Assembly (NCBI GenBank): GCA_938042065.1
Contig: CALISG010000025.1
Coordinates: forward strand, 1 to 44,618
From: an uncultured Candidatus Saccharibacteria bacterium
GTDB lineage: Bacteria; Patescibacteriota; Saccharimonadia; Saccharimonadales; Saccharimonadaceae
DNA: 44,618 nt
Direction of reading: 5' to 3'
Part shown: positions 8,941 through 16,556 of the stretch, in pieces
How the letters are laid out: the number at the start of each line of letters is the position of its first letter
How positions within the stretch are numbered: position 1 is the stretch's first letter
Program-made: the position numbers and the translations under genes
Notes under the pieces: model-generated
The model's database searches: none
What the model saw: only the letters and a program-made list of their open reading frames with translations
What the model was told of the DNA's origin: nothing

Positions 8941-9265
8941 TATTACAACTAAACAAGAGTTTGAAGAAAAAGTACTAAAAAGCAAGCGTCCGGTCTTGGT
9001 TGATTTTTGGGCGCCATGGTGTCCGCCGTGTCGAGCGATGGCGCCAATATTGCAGCAGATCGCTGACGAGACAGATTTTGATGTCGTCAAAATTGACACT
9101 GATGCTAGTAATGACAACAAAGAATTGGCTATGCATTACCGCGTGCAGGGTATCCCAAATATGAAGATTTTTGCTGCTGGCGAGGAGGTTGCTGAGCTGA
9201 TCGGTATGAAACCAAAACAGACGCTAATTGATGCGTTGGAAAAAGCTAGAGAAACTATTAATTAA
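8927..9265 (+). CDS. trxA: Thioredoxin
   Basis: A 112-residue thioredoxin that reduces disulfides in cytosolic proteins. The active site is WCPPC (Cys32, Cys35), with Pro in place of the usual Gly, seen in several thioredoxin subgroups and likely to shift the redox potential. The cis-Pro loop is GIPNMKIF. A strong AAGGAGG lies at 8916-8922. It overlaps the Fur-family gene upstream and is followed 1 nt later by the ART-like gene, giving a three-gene unit. No thioredoxin reductase is in the window. Confidence 0.95.
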   Translation: MALISITTKQEFEEKVLKSKRPVLVDFWAPWCPPCRAMAPILQQIADETDFDVVKIDTDASNDNKELAMHYRVQGIPNMKIFAAGEEVAELIGMKPKQTLIDALEKARETIN

Positions 9266-9266
9266 T

Positions 9267-10172
9267 ATGTCATCACGGAGTAATTATCAAAAGCTTTTCG
9301 TGCGAAGATCGCTAAGATATTTACCGCACCATACCCTAATGTTAATTATTTACAAAAGTAAGTTGCTTCGTTTTGAAAAGGCTTTAGATACCATCGCTAA
9401 AAGGAGAATAATTAATGTAAATGATTCACTTTCATTTGATAATTCTGAGATAAGAGAATATCAAAAACTAACGAAAGATACTCAACTTTGGCATGGTACT
9501 GGTCGTTGGCAGCACGGTAAGGACGGTATCGTTGATGTAATGAAAAGTTTTTGCGATATTGCTGGCCTCAAGCCATCCCGCGATGTGTATGCAGTTTTTG
9601 GCGGCAGTGATCGGCATATCGTACATTCGATTTCATTATGCCGGAGTCGAATGGTGGCGCGATCATATGCTGACATGCATGGTCTTGGCTGGAAAGAGAA
9701 AAATCGCTATGGCGATGCTCTGACTTGGACATCGTATTACTACGGCTTGTTTTATGCGCGGCTATTTACGGTCAATGGGGTCAAAATGTTGCGCCGTTGG
9801 AAAACTTGGCGTACATTGTCGCATGATGAAAATGGCGATAATACTTGGGGAAAGAAAGTGAATAAGCAGGCACGCGATGTGTGGGATGTCTTCTGTCTGG
9901 GTAGTGATATTTCGGGTAATTATCCAATTTTAATCGGTGTTAGGAGTCTTGATTCGCAATTAAAACTAGAAAAACCAATGAGTCATTACGAAGTACGCGC
10001 TGATAAACGAATAGGCGTTGCAAATATTTCACACATAGAAGTTCCTCGCGATAAGCAGGACGAAATGCGAGAGTTATTGCTTTCATACGGTATCGATATA
10101 CCAGTTACGAGCATCGAGCTAGGCGAATGTGCCAGCGCCCAGAAGCGTTTTACTGAACTGCTCGGCTGGTAG
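9267..10172 (+). CDS. Unknown protein with ADP-ribosyltransferase-like motifs
   Basis: A 301-residue protein with no firm family match. I chose the ATG at 9267, 1 nt after the thioredoxin stop; a longer frame from 9228 lies inside trxA. Three features resemble H-Y-E ADP-ribosyltransferases: LWHGTG (His76-Gly-Thr) for the NAD-binding first motif, SRMVARSYADMHG (residues 127-139) for the second, and ISHIEVP (254-260) or SIELGE (282-287) as a possible glutamate strand. The N-terminal 60 residues are basic. No signal peptide or membrane segment. The ART call is inference; a different fold is quite possible. Confidence 0.6.
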   Translation: MSSRSNYQKLFVRRSLRYLPHHTLMLIIYKSKLLRFEKALDTIAKRRIINVNDSLSFDNSEIREYQKLTKDTQLWHGTGRWQHGKDGIVDVMKSFCDIAGLKPSRDVYAVFGGSDRHIVHSISLCRSRMVARSYADMHGLGWKEKNRYGDALTWTSYYYGLFYARLFTVNGVKMLRRWKTWRTLSHDENGDNTWGKKVNKQARDVWDVFCLGSDISGNYPILIGVRSLDSQLKLEKPMSHYEVRADKRIGVANISHIEVPRDKQDEMRELLLSYGIDIPVTSIELGECASAQKRFTELLGW

Positions 10173-10229
10173 AGAAAAGAAATTAGACTAAAGCCGACGA
10201 AGTGGATGTGATAAGATTATTAATAATAT

Positions 10230-10817
10230 ATGAAGTCGCATACTAAACCGCTTTTATATGACCAGATTGCAGCCGATCCAATGAATGCTAATTTTGCTAA
10301 TAGAGGCTGGTCGCCTGTGTATTCTGCTTCGTCAAGTTCGCGAGTTGTACTAGTTGGGCAGGCGCCAGGTCGAATTGCTCAGCAGACATTAAAGCCGTGG
10401 AATGATGCTAGTGGTCGCTTACTTCGGCGATGGCTGAACGTAACGGACGAGCAGTTTTACAATCCCGATCTCTTTGCGTTGATGCCGATAGATTTTTATT
10501 ATCCAGGCAGAGGTACACATGGCGATTTGCCGCCGCGCTTGGACTTTGCTAAGAAATGGCACCCGCGCTTATTGGCGCAGATGCCGAATGTGCGATTGAC
10601 GATTTTGGTTGGTTCGTATGCGCAAAAATATTATCTTGATCGCCGCGCCAAGCAGAATTTGACAGCAACTGTGGCGGATTTTAATATGTATTTGCCAGAT
10701 TATTTTCCATTGGTTCATCCATCGCCGCTCAATATTGGTTGGCGCAAACGTAATCTCTGGTTTGAATCGGACGTTATTCCAGTTCTACAAACGATAGTTA
10801 AGGAGGTATTGTCATGA
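10230..10817 (+). CDS. Uracil-DNA glycosylase superfamily protein
   Basis: A 195-residue protein of the uracil-DNA glycosylase fold. Motif 1 is GQAPGR at residues 43-48 and motif 2 is HPSPLN at 163-168, both in the right order and spacing. The four cysteines that bind the iron-sulfur cluster in family 4 and 5 enzymes are absent, so it is closer to the cluster-free groups. Likely role is base excision of uracil or another damaged base. Its stop codon overlaps the next start by 4 nt. Confidence 0.82.
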   Translation: MKSHTKPLLYDQIAADPMNANFANRGWSPVYSASSSSRVVLVGQAPGRIAQQTLKPWNDASGRLLRRWLNVTDEQFYNPDLFALMPIDFYYPGRGTHGDLPPRLDFAKKWHPRLLAQMPNVRLTILVGSYAQKYYLDRRAKQNLTATVADFNMYLPDYFPLVHPSPLNIGWRKRNLWFESDVIPVLQTIVKEVLS

Positions 10818-11158
10818 CAGTTTATAAAATTAAACGAATTTACGAATCGCCAGAATCGGACGATGGCTACCGCGTGCTAGTTGACCGATTATGGCCGCGC
10901 GGTATAAGTAAAGAACGAGCGGCGCTAGACGAGTGGGCTAAAGAAATCGCGCCAACCAATGAGCTGCGCCAATGGTTTAATCATGACCCAGAAAAATTTG
11001 CAGAATTTTCAGAACGTTATACAAAAGAGTTAGATGAAAATCCCGCCGCCATCAAGGCGAGAAATGACTGGCCTAGTCATCCAATCATTACGCTATTGTA
11101 TAGCGCTAAGGATGCGGAGTTTAACCAGGCGGTAGTACTTAAGCAATGGTTAGAATAA
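10814..11158 (+). CDS. DUF488 family protein (YeaO-like)
   Basis: A 114-residue small protein with the family hallmark YRVLVDRLWPRGISKE near the N-terminus and the motif WFNHDPEKFAEFSERYTKEL in the middle. Function is not established for the family. An AAGGAGG sits 8 nt before the ATG and the start overlaps the previous stop as ATGA, so it is translationally coupled to the UDG-like gene. Confidence 0.88.
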   Translation: MTVYKIKRIYESPESDDGYRVLVDRLWPRGISKERAALDEWAKEIAPTNELRQWFNHDPEKFAEFSERYTKELDENPAAIKARNDWPSHPIITLLYSAKDAEFNQAVVLKQWLE

Positions 11159-11190
11159 ATAGCGCTCTTCAAAAATACTCATTTTTGACG

Positions 11191-11201
11191 TAAAATATAA
11201 T
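11191..11201 (+). promoter_or_regulatory. Overlapping -10 boxes of cysS (leaderless)
   Basis: TAAAAT (11191-11196) overlaps a perfect TATAAT (11196-11201). Only the first leaves a normal 7-nt gap to the ATG; the second leaves 2 nt. Confidence 0.45.
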
Positions 11202-11203
11202 TA

Positions 11204-12688
11204 ATGATACGACTCCACAACACTCTGACGCGTCGGCTTGATGATTTTACTCCGCTATCGTCTGATAAAGTAACTTTATATACTTGCGGGCCGACTGTCT
11301 ACGATGATTTACATGTCGGTAACTGGGCAGCCTACGTCTATTGGGATACGCTAGTTCGGACATTGCAAATTGACGGCTATACGGTTGATCGCGTGATGAA
11401 TATAACCGATGTTGGACATTTGGTTAGTGATGCAGACGAAGGTGAGGATAAGCTTGAAAAGGGCGCTCGTCGCGATGGAAAAACTGCTTGGGAAATCGCT
11501 GAATACTACACGCAACATTTTCTTGACGGCATGAAAGCGCTCAATCTTATTCCGCCGACGCATATAGCCAAGGCGACTGATTACATTTCGCAGCAGATTT
11601 CTTTGCTGCGGGCTCTTAAACAGCGCGGCTGTACCTATCAAACCAGCGACGGCATCTATTTTGATACCAGTACTTTTCCGCGTTACGCCGACTTTGCGCA
11701 GCTTGATTTGAGCGCCCAAAAAGCTGGCGCTCGCGTCGATGCTAACAGTGAGAAGCGTCAACCGTGGGATTTCGCGCTCTGGAAATTTACCGAGAAAGGC
11801 AAAGTGCGCGATATGGAGTGGGAGACGCCTGCTGATTTGCTAGATACGCCACCAGAAGATAACAAGCCAGTTATGGGCTTTCCTGGTTGGCACTTGGAAT
11901 GCTCGGCTATCGCCATGAGTTTGCTCGGCAAGACAATCGATATTCATACTGGCGGAATTGATCACATCCCGGTGCATCATACTAACGAAATTGCCCAGAG
12001 CGAAGCGGCAACTGGCCAAAGGTTTGCGAACTTTTGGCTGCATTGCAATCATCTGAAGATTAATGGCGGCAAAATCAGCAAATCTCTCGGTAATGGCTAC
12101 ACGCTTGATGATCTAAAGCAGCGTGGTTTCTCGGCGATGGATTTGCGAATGTTTATTTTGCAGGGACATTATTCTAACGAAGGTAATTTTTCATTCGAGA
12201 ATTTGCAGGCAGCACATAACCGGCTACAACATTGGCGCGACGTGGCTTGTTTACGACATCAAGTTCACGATCGCTTACATAGTGATACCGAGAACAACGA
12301 TCTGCGACATGATTTCTCGCCGAGTGCAGCTATTGGCGCTGTCAAAGAAGCGTTAAACGATAACTTAGAAACGCCACGGGCGCTAGCTATTGTCGATAAA
12401 GCCTTAACTGAACTCGACAAAAAACCACCGCAGAAAATCTATCGAGCTGGACTAATCGAATTTTTAGAGTTTGTTGATGCGGCATTGGGGCTTGAGCTGT
12501 TGGACTCAACTCCCGATATTGATGATGAATGTAAGCGGCTATTGGTAGAACGCCGCCGTGCTCGCGATAACAAGAATTGGGTAAATTCCGATGAATTACG
12601 CGACGAGCTGCTCAATGAATACGGCGTAGTTGTCAAAGACACCGCACATGATACTTTATGGGCGTATGCTGACGAAAAACCAGAGTAG
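11204..12688 (+). CDS. cysS: Cysteine-tRNA ligase
   Basis: A 494-residue class I aminoacyl-tRNA synthetase charging tRNA-Cys. The N-terminal zinc-site Cys precedes GPTVYD, the HIGH-like motif is LHVGNW, the zinc/cysteine-selecting motif is GWHLECSAIA, and the KMSKS loop is KISKSLGN. The anticodon-binding helical end contains RRRARDNKNWVNSDELRDEL. Length is slightly above the E. coli enzyme (461). The start follows a leaderless promoter. Convergent with the AI-2E-type transporter gene. Confidence 0.97.
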   Translation: MIRLHNTLTRRLDDFTPLSSDKVTLYTCGPTVYDDLHVGNWAAYVYWDTLVRTLQIDGYTVDRVMNITDVGHLVSDADEGEDKLEKGARRDGKTAWEIAEYYTQHFLDGMKALNLIPPTHIAKATDYISQQISLLRALKQRGCTYQTSDGIYFDTSTFPRYADFAQLDLSAQKAGARVDANSEKRQPWDFALWKFTEKGKVRDMEWETPADLLDTPPEDNKPVMGFPGWHLECSAIAMSLLGKTIDIHTGGIDHIPVHHTNEIAQSEAATGQRFANFWLHCNHLKINGGKISKSLGNGYTLDDLKQRGFSAMDLRMFILQGHYSNEGNFSFENLQAAHNRLQHWRDVACLRHQVHDRLHSDTENNDLRHDFSPSAAIGAVKEALNDNLETPRALAIVDKALTELDKKPPQKIYRAGLIEFLEFVDAALGLELLDSTPDIDDECKRLLVERRRARDNKNWVNSDELRDELLNEYGVVVKDTAHDTLWAYADEKPE

Positions 12689-12744
12689 ACTCAAGTGTTT
12701 AAAAGATTTTTTGAATGGTGTGAGCTGGCTAGGTCAATCTTTTA

Positions 12745-13917
12745 CTAGGCTTCAGCTTCTGATTTAGCTGCCTCTGGTTTACTTTTTTCGCGGCGAACAC
12801 GCTTGAGCAGGCGAGCAAGCTTTGTTGGTTTGACAGCTGGTTCTTCGCGGCGTTCGACCTTGATATATTCAGTTGCAAGCACTTTGGCACAGCCAGCTAT
12901 CGGTATCGAGATAATACCGCCAACCATACCGAACATGTACAGTCCTATAGTTACCGCCATCAAAACCATTAGCGGCGAAAGTTCAATACGCTTGGATTGA
13001 ATGGTTGGCGAAATTACATTATTCTCAATCTGCTGATAAATGATGAAGTAAATACCAAAAGCTATCGCTGCTGGCATACTATTAATTGCCAGTAATGCAA
13101 AGACGATAATGCCACCAATTCCTGCGCCGAACATTGGGATCAGCGACAAGATAAACATAATAGCAATCGTTGGCAAAGCAATGTTTGCTGGTACTGCTGG
13201 AAAAACTTGACTCAAGATAAATACTGTTAAGCCGGCAAAAGCACCATCTAAACCCGAAACGATCAATTGTCCGCTTACATATCCAGAGATTACTGCATTC
13301 ATTCGCCGGAAGATGATCCGATGGTGCTGCATTCGCTTGTCGTTGCTATATAATCCCCAGAAGTATTGTGACCAGCGCGGTCCTTCGACTAGCATTAGGA
13401 ATGTTAGAACTAGCGCTAGCGAGGCCTCGGTGATTAGCGACATTGTTGTTCCGACGCCGCTGAGAAAGTTCTGTCCAAAGTTTGCCAGCCACGACGTTGC
13501 ATTTCCTTGTATTGAAACAACCATTTGATCAATCTGCGATTCTAAATGATAACGCGATACTATAGCACCAAAGCCCTTCCATTGCGCCGACATTGTTCGT
13601 ATCGTATCGGGCAGAGTTTGTAAAAAGCTAATTGTTTGCTGAACTATTGGCGGCACTGCCAAAAACAGAATTGCCGCTAGCATTGCTACAATAACGATAA
13701 AAGCGATAGCTGTACTGAGGGTTCGGCTGCGGTTGGGCAGTTTATTAGCCAACCAGCTGACTGGCCCATTGAGAGCTAGTGCTAAGAATGCTGCCGCTCC
13801 AATAATTACTAACGCTGTACGAGCATTCCAAATTAATAAGCCTGCTAACCCAAAGCCGATTACTACCAGCCAAAAACGTACGAATGTTATAGTGTCTATC
13901 TCGATTTTAACCTTCAT
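12745..13917 (-). CDS. AI-2E family transporter (PerM-like permease)
   Basis: A 390-residue multi-pass membrane protein of the PerM/YdiK/AI-2E exporter family. It shows about eight hydrophobic segments and the family motifs IPMFGAGIGGI and NNVISPTIQSKRIELSPLMVL. The C-terminus is a charged tail rich in Lys, Arg and Glu. Members export diverse substrates or exchange sodium and protons, so the AI-2E name should not be taken as function. TATACT at 13924-13929 (minus strand) sits 6 nt before the ATG. Confidence 0.9.
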   Translation of the reverse strand: MKVKIEIDTITFVRFWLVVIGFGLAGLLIWNARTALVIIGAAAFLALALNGPVSWLANKLPNRSRTLSTAIAFIVIVAMLAAILFLAVPPIVQQTISFLQTLPDTIRTMSAQWKGFGAIVSRYHLESQIDQMVVSIQGNATSWLANFGQNFLSGVGTTMSLITEASLALVLTFLMLVEGPRWSQYFWGLYSNDKRMQHHRIIFRRMNAVISGYVSGQLIVSGLDGAFAGLTVFILSQVFPAVPANIALPTIAIMFILSLIPMFGAGIGGIIVFALLAINSMPAAIAFGIYFIIYQQIENNVISPTIQSKRIELSPLMVLMAVTIGLYMFGMVGGIISIPIAGCAKVLATEYIKVERREEPAVKPTKLARLLKRVRREKSKPEAAKSEAEA

Positions 13918-13923
13918 ATTTTC

Positions 13924-13964
13924 AGTATAGCGCTTTATTGTTAAAAACTAAAATTTGCTATAAT
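13924..13964. promoter_or_regulatory. Divergent leaderless promoter pair
   Basis: A minus-strand TATACT (13924-13929) serves the AI-2E-type gene and a plus-strand TATAAT (13959-13964) serves the P-type ATPase gene. Both are 6 nt from their start codons and only 53 nt separate the two ATGs. Confidence 0.6.
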
Positions 13965-13970
13965 GTGCTT

Positions 13971-16556
13971 ATGGCTTTTTACGATAAAACCATTAAAGAA
14001 ACACTAGTTGAACTTGAATCAACCACCAAAGGATTATCCGATATCGAGAGCGATGAGCGGTTACGCCACTACGGCTTAAACACGATCAAGGTCAAGTCTG
14101 ATCCGCTTTGGCGTAAAATTGTTGAGCCGTTCAAGTCGGTTTTTATGACAGTGCTGATAGTGGCGGCAATTGTTAGTTTGTGGCACAAGTCGTATTTTGA
14201 TGCTGGGTTGATTATTTTTATCATGGCGGTGAACGCGATTATTTATTATGTGCAACGGTTTTCGACTGAGCGGATTTTGCGATCGCTGCAAAAACAGTCT
14301 GTTGCTGAAGTCGAGGTATTGCGAAAAGGGCGGCGTGAGATGATTGCTGCGACGTTGTTAGTTCCAGGCGACGTGATAATCCTTGATGAGGGCGATAAAA
14401 TTCCTGCTGATGCCCGCATGCTAGAGGCGCGCTCTTTTCGTGTTGATGAATCGCAATTAACCGGCGAGTCGCTGCCGATTGAAAAAACTTGTGCCGTCCT
14501 GCCGAGCGATCGCGAAATTTACGAACAATCCAACATGGTCTTCCAAGGCTCATTTGTCGTTGGCGGTACTGCCATGGCGATAGTAACCGCTACTGCTAAC
14601 GATACCGAGTTTGGTCGTTTGAGCGATTTATCGTCTGGTGACCATAATGTCAATCCTGTACAGCAGAAAATCGATAGGCTTATCACGCGTATAGTGGCTG
14701 TTATCTTGGGCATTGCTTTATTTGCTTTTTGGTTGGCGCTAGCTCGCGGTGTTGAGTGGAGCGAAGCTTTGCGCTTTGTGATTGCTCTCAGTGTTAGTGC
14801 AGTACCCGAGAACTTACCAATCGCCATCTCAGTTATCTTGGTATTAGCGATGCGTCGGATGGCTCGCCGCAAAGCATTGGTACGGACTATGGGCTCAATC
14901 GAGTCAATCGGTGCTATCACGACTATCGCTACTGATAAAACCGGCACGCTAACACGCAACAAATTATCTGTTCAAGAAATTTGGCACCCGCGCCACAACG
15001 AAAAACGCGTTTTGCAGACACTCGCTGCTAGCACGCTGCTAGGCCAGAGAAAAACTGCCGATCCACTTGATAAAGCTTTTGCTTCGTTTATTAATTCGTC
15101 CGAAACGGCTCCCAAACTTGGCCAGCCTTTGCGGGAATTTACATTTGAGCATTCAATGGCAATGAGCGGCAATTTGCGGCATAATGGGGCTAAGTATACT
15201 CTAGCTGTCAAAGGAGCACCAGAGAAAATCGTTGACCATTGCGATATCACCGAAGGCGAACGCGAGAAAGCTTTAGTTGAATTACATCATCTGACTGGAC
15301 TTGGTTTTCGAGTAATTGCGCTAGCACATGCGTCGCTCAATAAACCAATTGACTCGCTTGAAGGTATTCCAGATAATACGCCGCTGGTTTTTGATGGTTT
15401 TGTAGGTGTGGCAGATACACTGCGGCCAGAAGCCAAAGGCGCTATTGCTCGCGCGCAAGCCGCTGGCATCAGCGTACGCATGGTCACCGGCGACCACTTC
15501 GAGACAGCTTATCATATTGGTAAGCAGCTTGGCCTAGTCGAGCATCGCAACCAGGTTTTTGATAGCCGGCAGATTATTACATTATCTGACGACGAACTAG
15601 CTGAAAGGTTGCATACTATCCGTGTTTGCGCGCGCGTTTTGCCCGAGCATAAGCATCGCATCCTTGAAGTGCTCAAGCGCGATAATATCACTGCTATGAC
15701 TGGCGACGGTGTCAATGACATTCCGGCGCTGACTAATGCTCATGTTGGTGTCGCTATGGGGGCAGGGGCACAAATTGCCAAGGACGCGGGCGATATCATC
15801 TTGCTTGATAATAACTTTCGCTCAATTGTTTCGGCTATTCACGAGGGTAGAACTGTCTATGCTAATATCAAGCGCATGGTAACGTATCTGTTAGCGACTA
15901 ACCTCGGCGAAGTTATTGTGTCGCTGAGCGCATTGATTTCTGGTCTACCGCTGCCGCTAGCGCCTGTGCAGATTTTATGGGTTAATTTAGTTACCGATAG
16001 CGCTATGGTGATTCCGATTGGACTGGAGCCGGGCGAGCCTCGGAATATGCTAGAGAAGCCAAAACGCGCTAACGCGCCGCTGCTCAGTAAATTTATGACT
16101 TCGAGAATATTGTTGATTGCTATAATTATGTCATCAATGACGCTGGGATTCTATATTTATTTCAATCAACGCTTTGGTGCTGATTATGCTCGGACGATTG
16201 CTTTTTGCTCGCTGGTAACCGCGCAGTGGGCTAGCGCTATCGAAGCACGCAGTGATTACGAATCGCTAATCGGTCGGTTGCGCAAACGAAATGCACCCTT
16301 TATCGTCGGGCTAATCATCGCTGTCGCGCTACAGATTGTCGCCCTAGCTACGCCGCTTGGGCAGTTGCTGCATATTACGCCAGTAAGTAACACGCACCTT
16401 CTCTTAGTGACTGTCTCTGCTCTCATTATACCTATCGTCTTGATTGAATTGCACAAATGGGTAGGACGAAAGTTCTTTGGTAAGCGACCGAATCTTCAGC
16501 GAATTACCAAGCGTCTTAAACGGCCGCTCAAGAAAAACAAAAAGTTCGCTAATTAA
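13971..16556 (+). CDS. Cation-transporting P-type ATPase (P2 type, calcium-like)
   Basis: An 861-residue P-type ATPase. Visible motifs are the actuator LTGESLPIEKT, the membrane motif PENLP (PEGLP in calcium pumps), the phosphorylation site DKTGTLT, the nucleotide-binding KGAPEKI and the hinge TGDGVNDIPAL. Arrangement of N-terminal cation ATPase domain, ten membrane helices and C-terminal helices fits P2A/P2B calcium pumps; other cations cannot be excluded. I start it at 13971 (MAFYDK), 6 nt after TATAAT, rather than at a TTG 33 nt upstream. Its stop overlaps the convergent SulP gene by 4 nt. Confidence 0.93.
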   Translation: MAFYDKTIKETLVELESTTKGLSDIESDERLRHYGLNTIKVKSDPLWRKIVEPFKSVFMTVLIVAAIVSLWHKSYFDAGLIIFIMAVNAIIYYVQRFSTERILRSLQKQSVAEVEVLRKGRREMIAATLLVPGDVIILDEGDKIPADARMLEARSFRVDESQLTGESLPIEKTCAVLPSDREIYEQSNMVFQGSFVVGGTAMAIVTATANDTEFGRLSDLSSGDHNVNPVQQKIDRLITRIVAVILGIALFAFWLALARGVEWSEALRFVIALSVSAVPENLPIAISVILVLAMRRMARRKALVRTMGSIESIGAITTIATDKTGTLTRNKLSVQEIWHPRHNEKRVLQTLAASTLLGQRKTADPLDKAFASFINSSETAPKLGQPLREFTFEHSMAMSGNLRHNGAKYTLAVKGAPEKIVDHCDITEGEREKALVELHHLTGLGFRVIALAHASLNKPIDSLEGIPDNTPLVFDGFVGVADTLRPEAKGAIARAQAAGISVRMVTGDHFETAYHIGKQLGLVEHRNQVFDSRQIITLSDDELAERLHTIRVCARVLPEHKHRILEVLKRDNITAMTGDGVNDIPALTNAHVGVAMGAGAQIAKDAGDIILLDNNFRSIVSAIHEGRTVYANIKRMVTYLLATNLGEVIVSLSALISGLPLPLAPVQILWVNLVTDSAMVIPIGLEPGEPRNMLEKPKRANAPLLSKFMTSRILLIAIIMSSMTLGFYIYFNQRFGADYARTIAFCSLVTAQWASAIEARSDYESLIGRLRKRNAPFIVGLIIAVALQIVALATPLGQLLHITPVSNTHLLLVTVSALIIPIVLIELHKWVGRKFFGKRPNLQRITKRLKRPLKKNKKFAN

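Noticed and set aside
9228..9266. N-terminal extension of the ART-like protein inside trxA
   Set aside because: No ribosome site; the ATG immediately after the trxA stop fits coupled translation.
13938..13970. Upstream TTG start for the P-type ATPase
   Set aside because: It would lie over the promoter; the ATG at 13971 is 6 nt after TATAAT.
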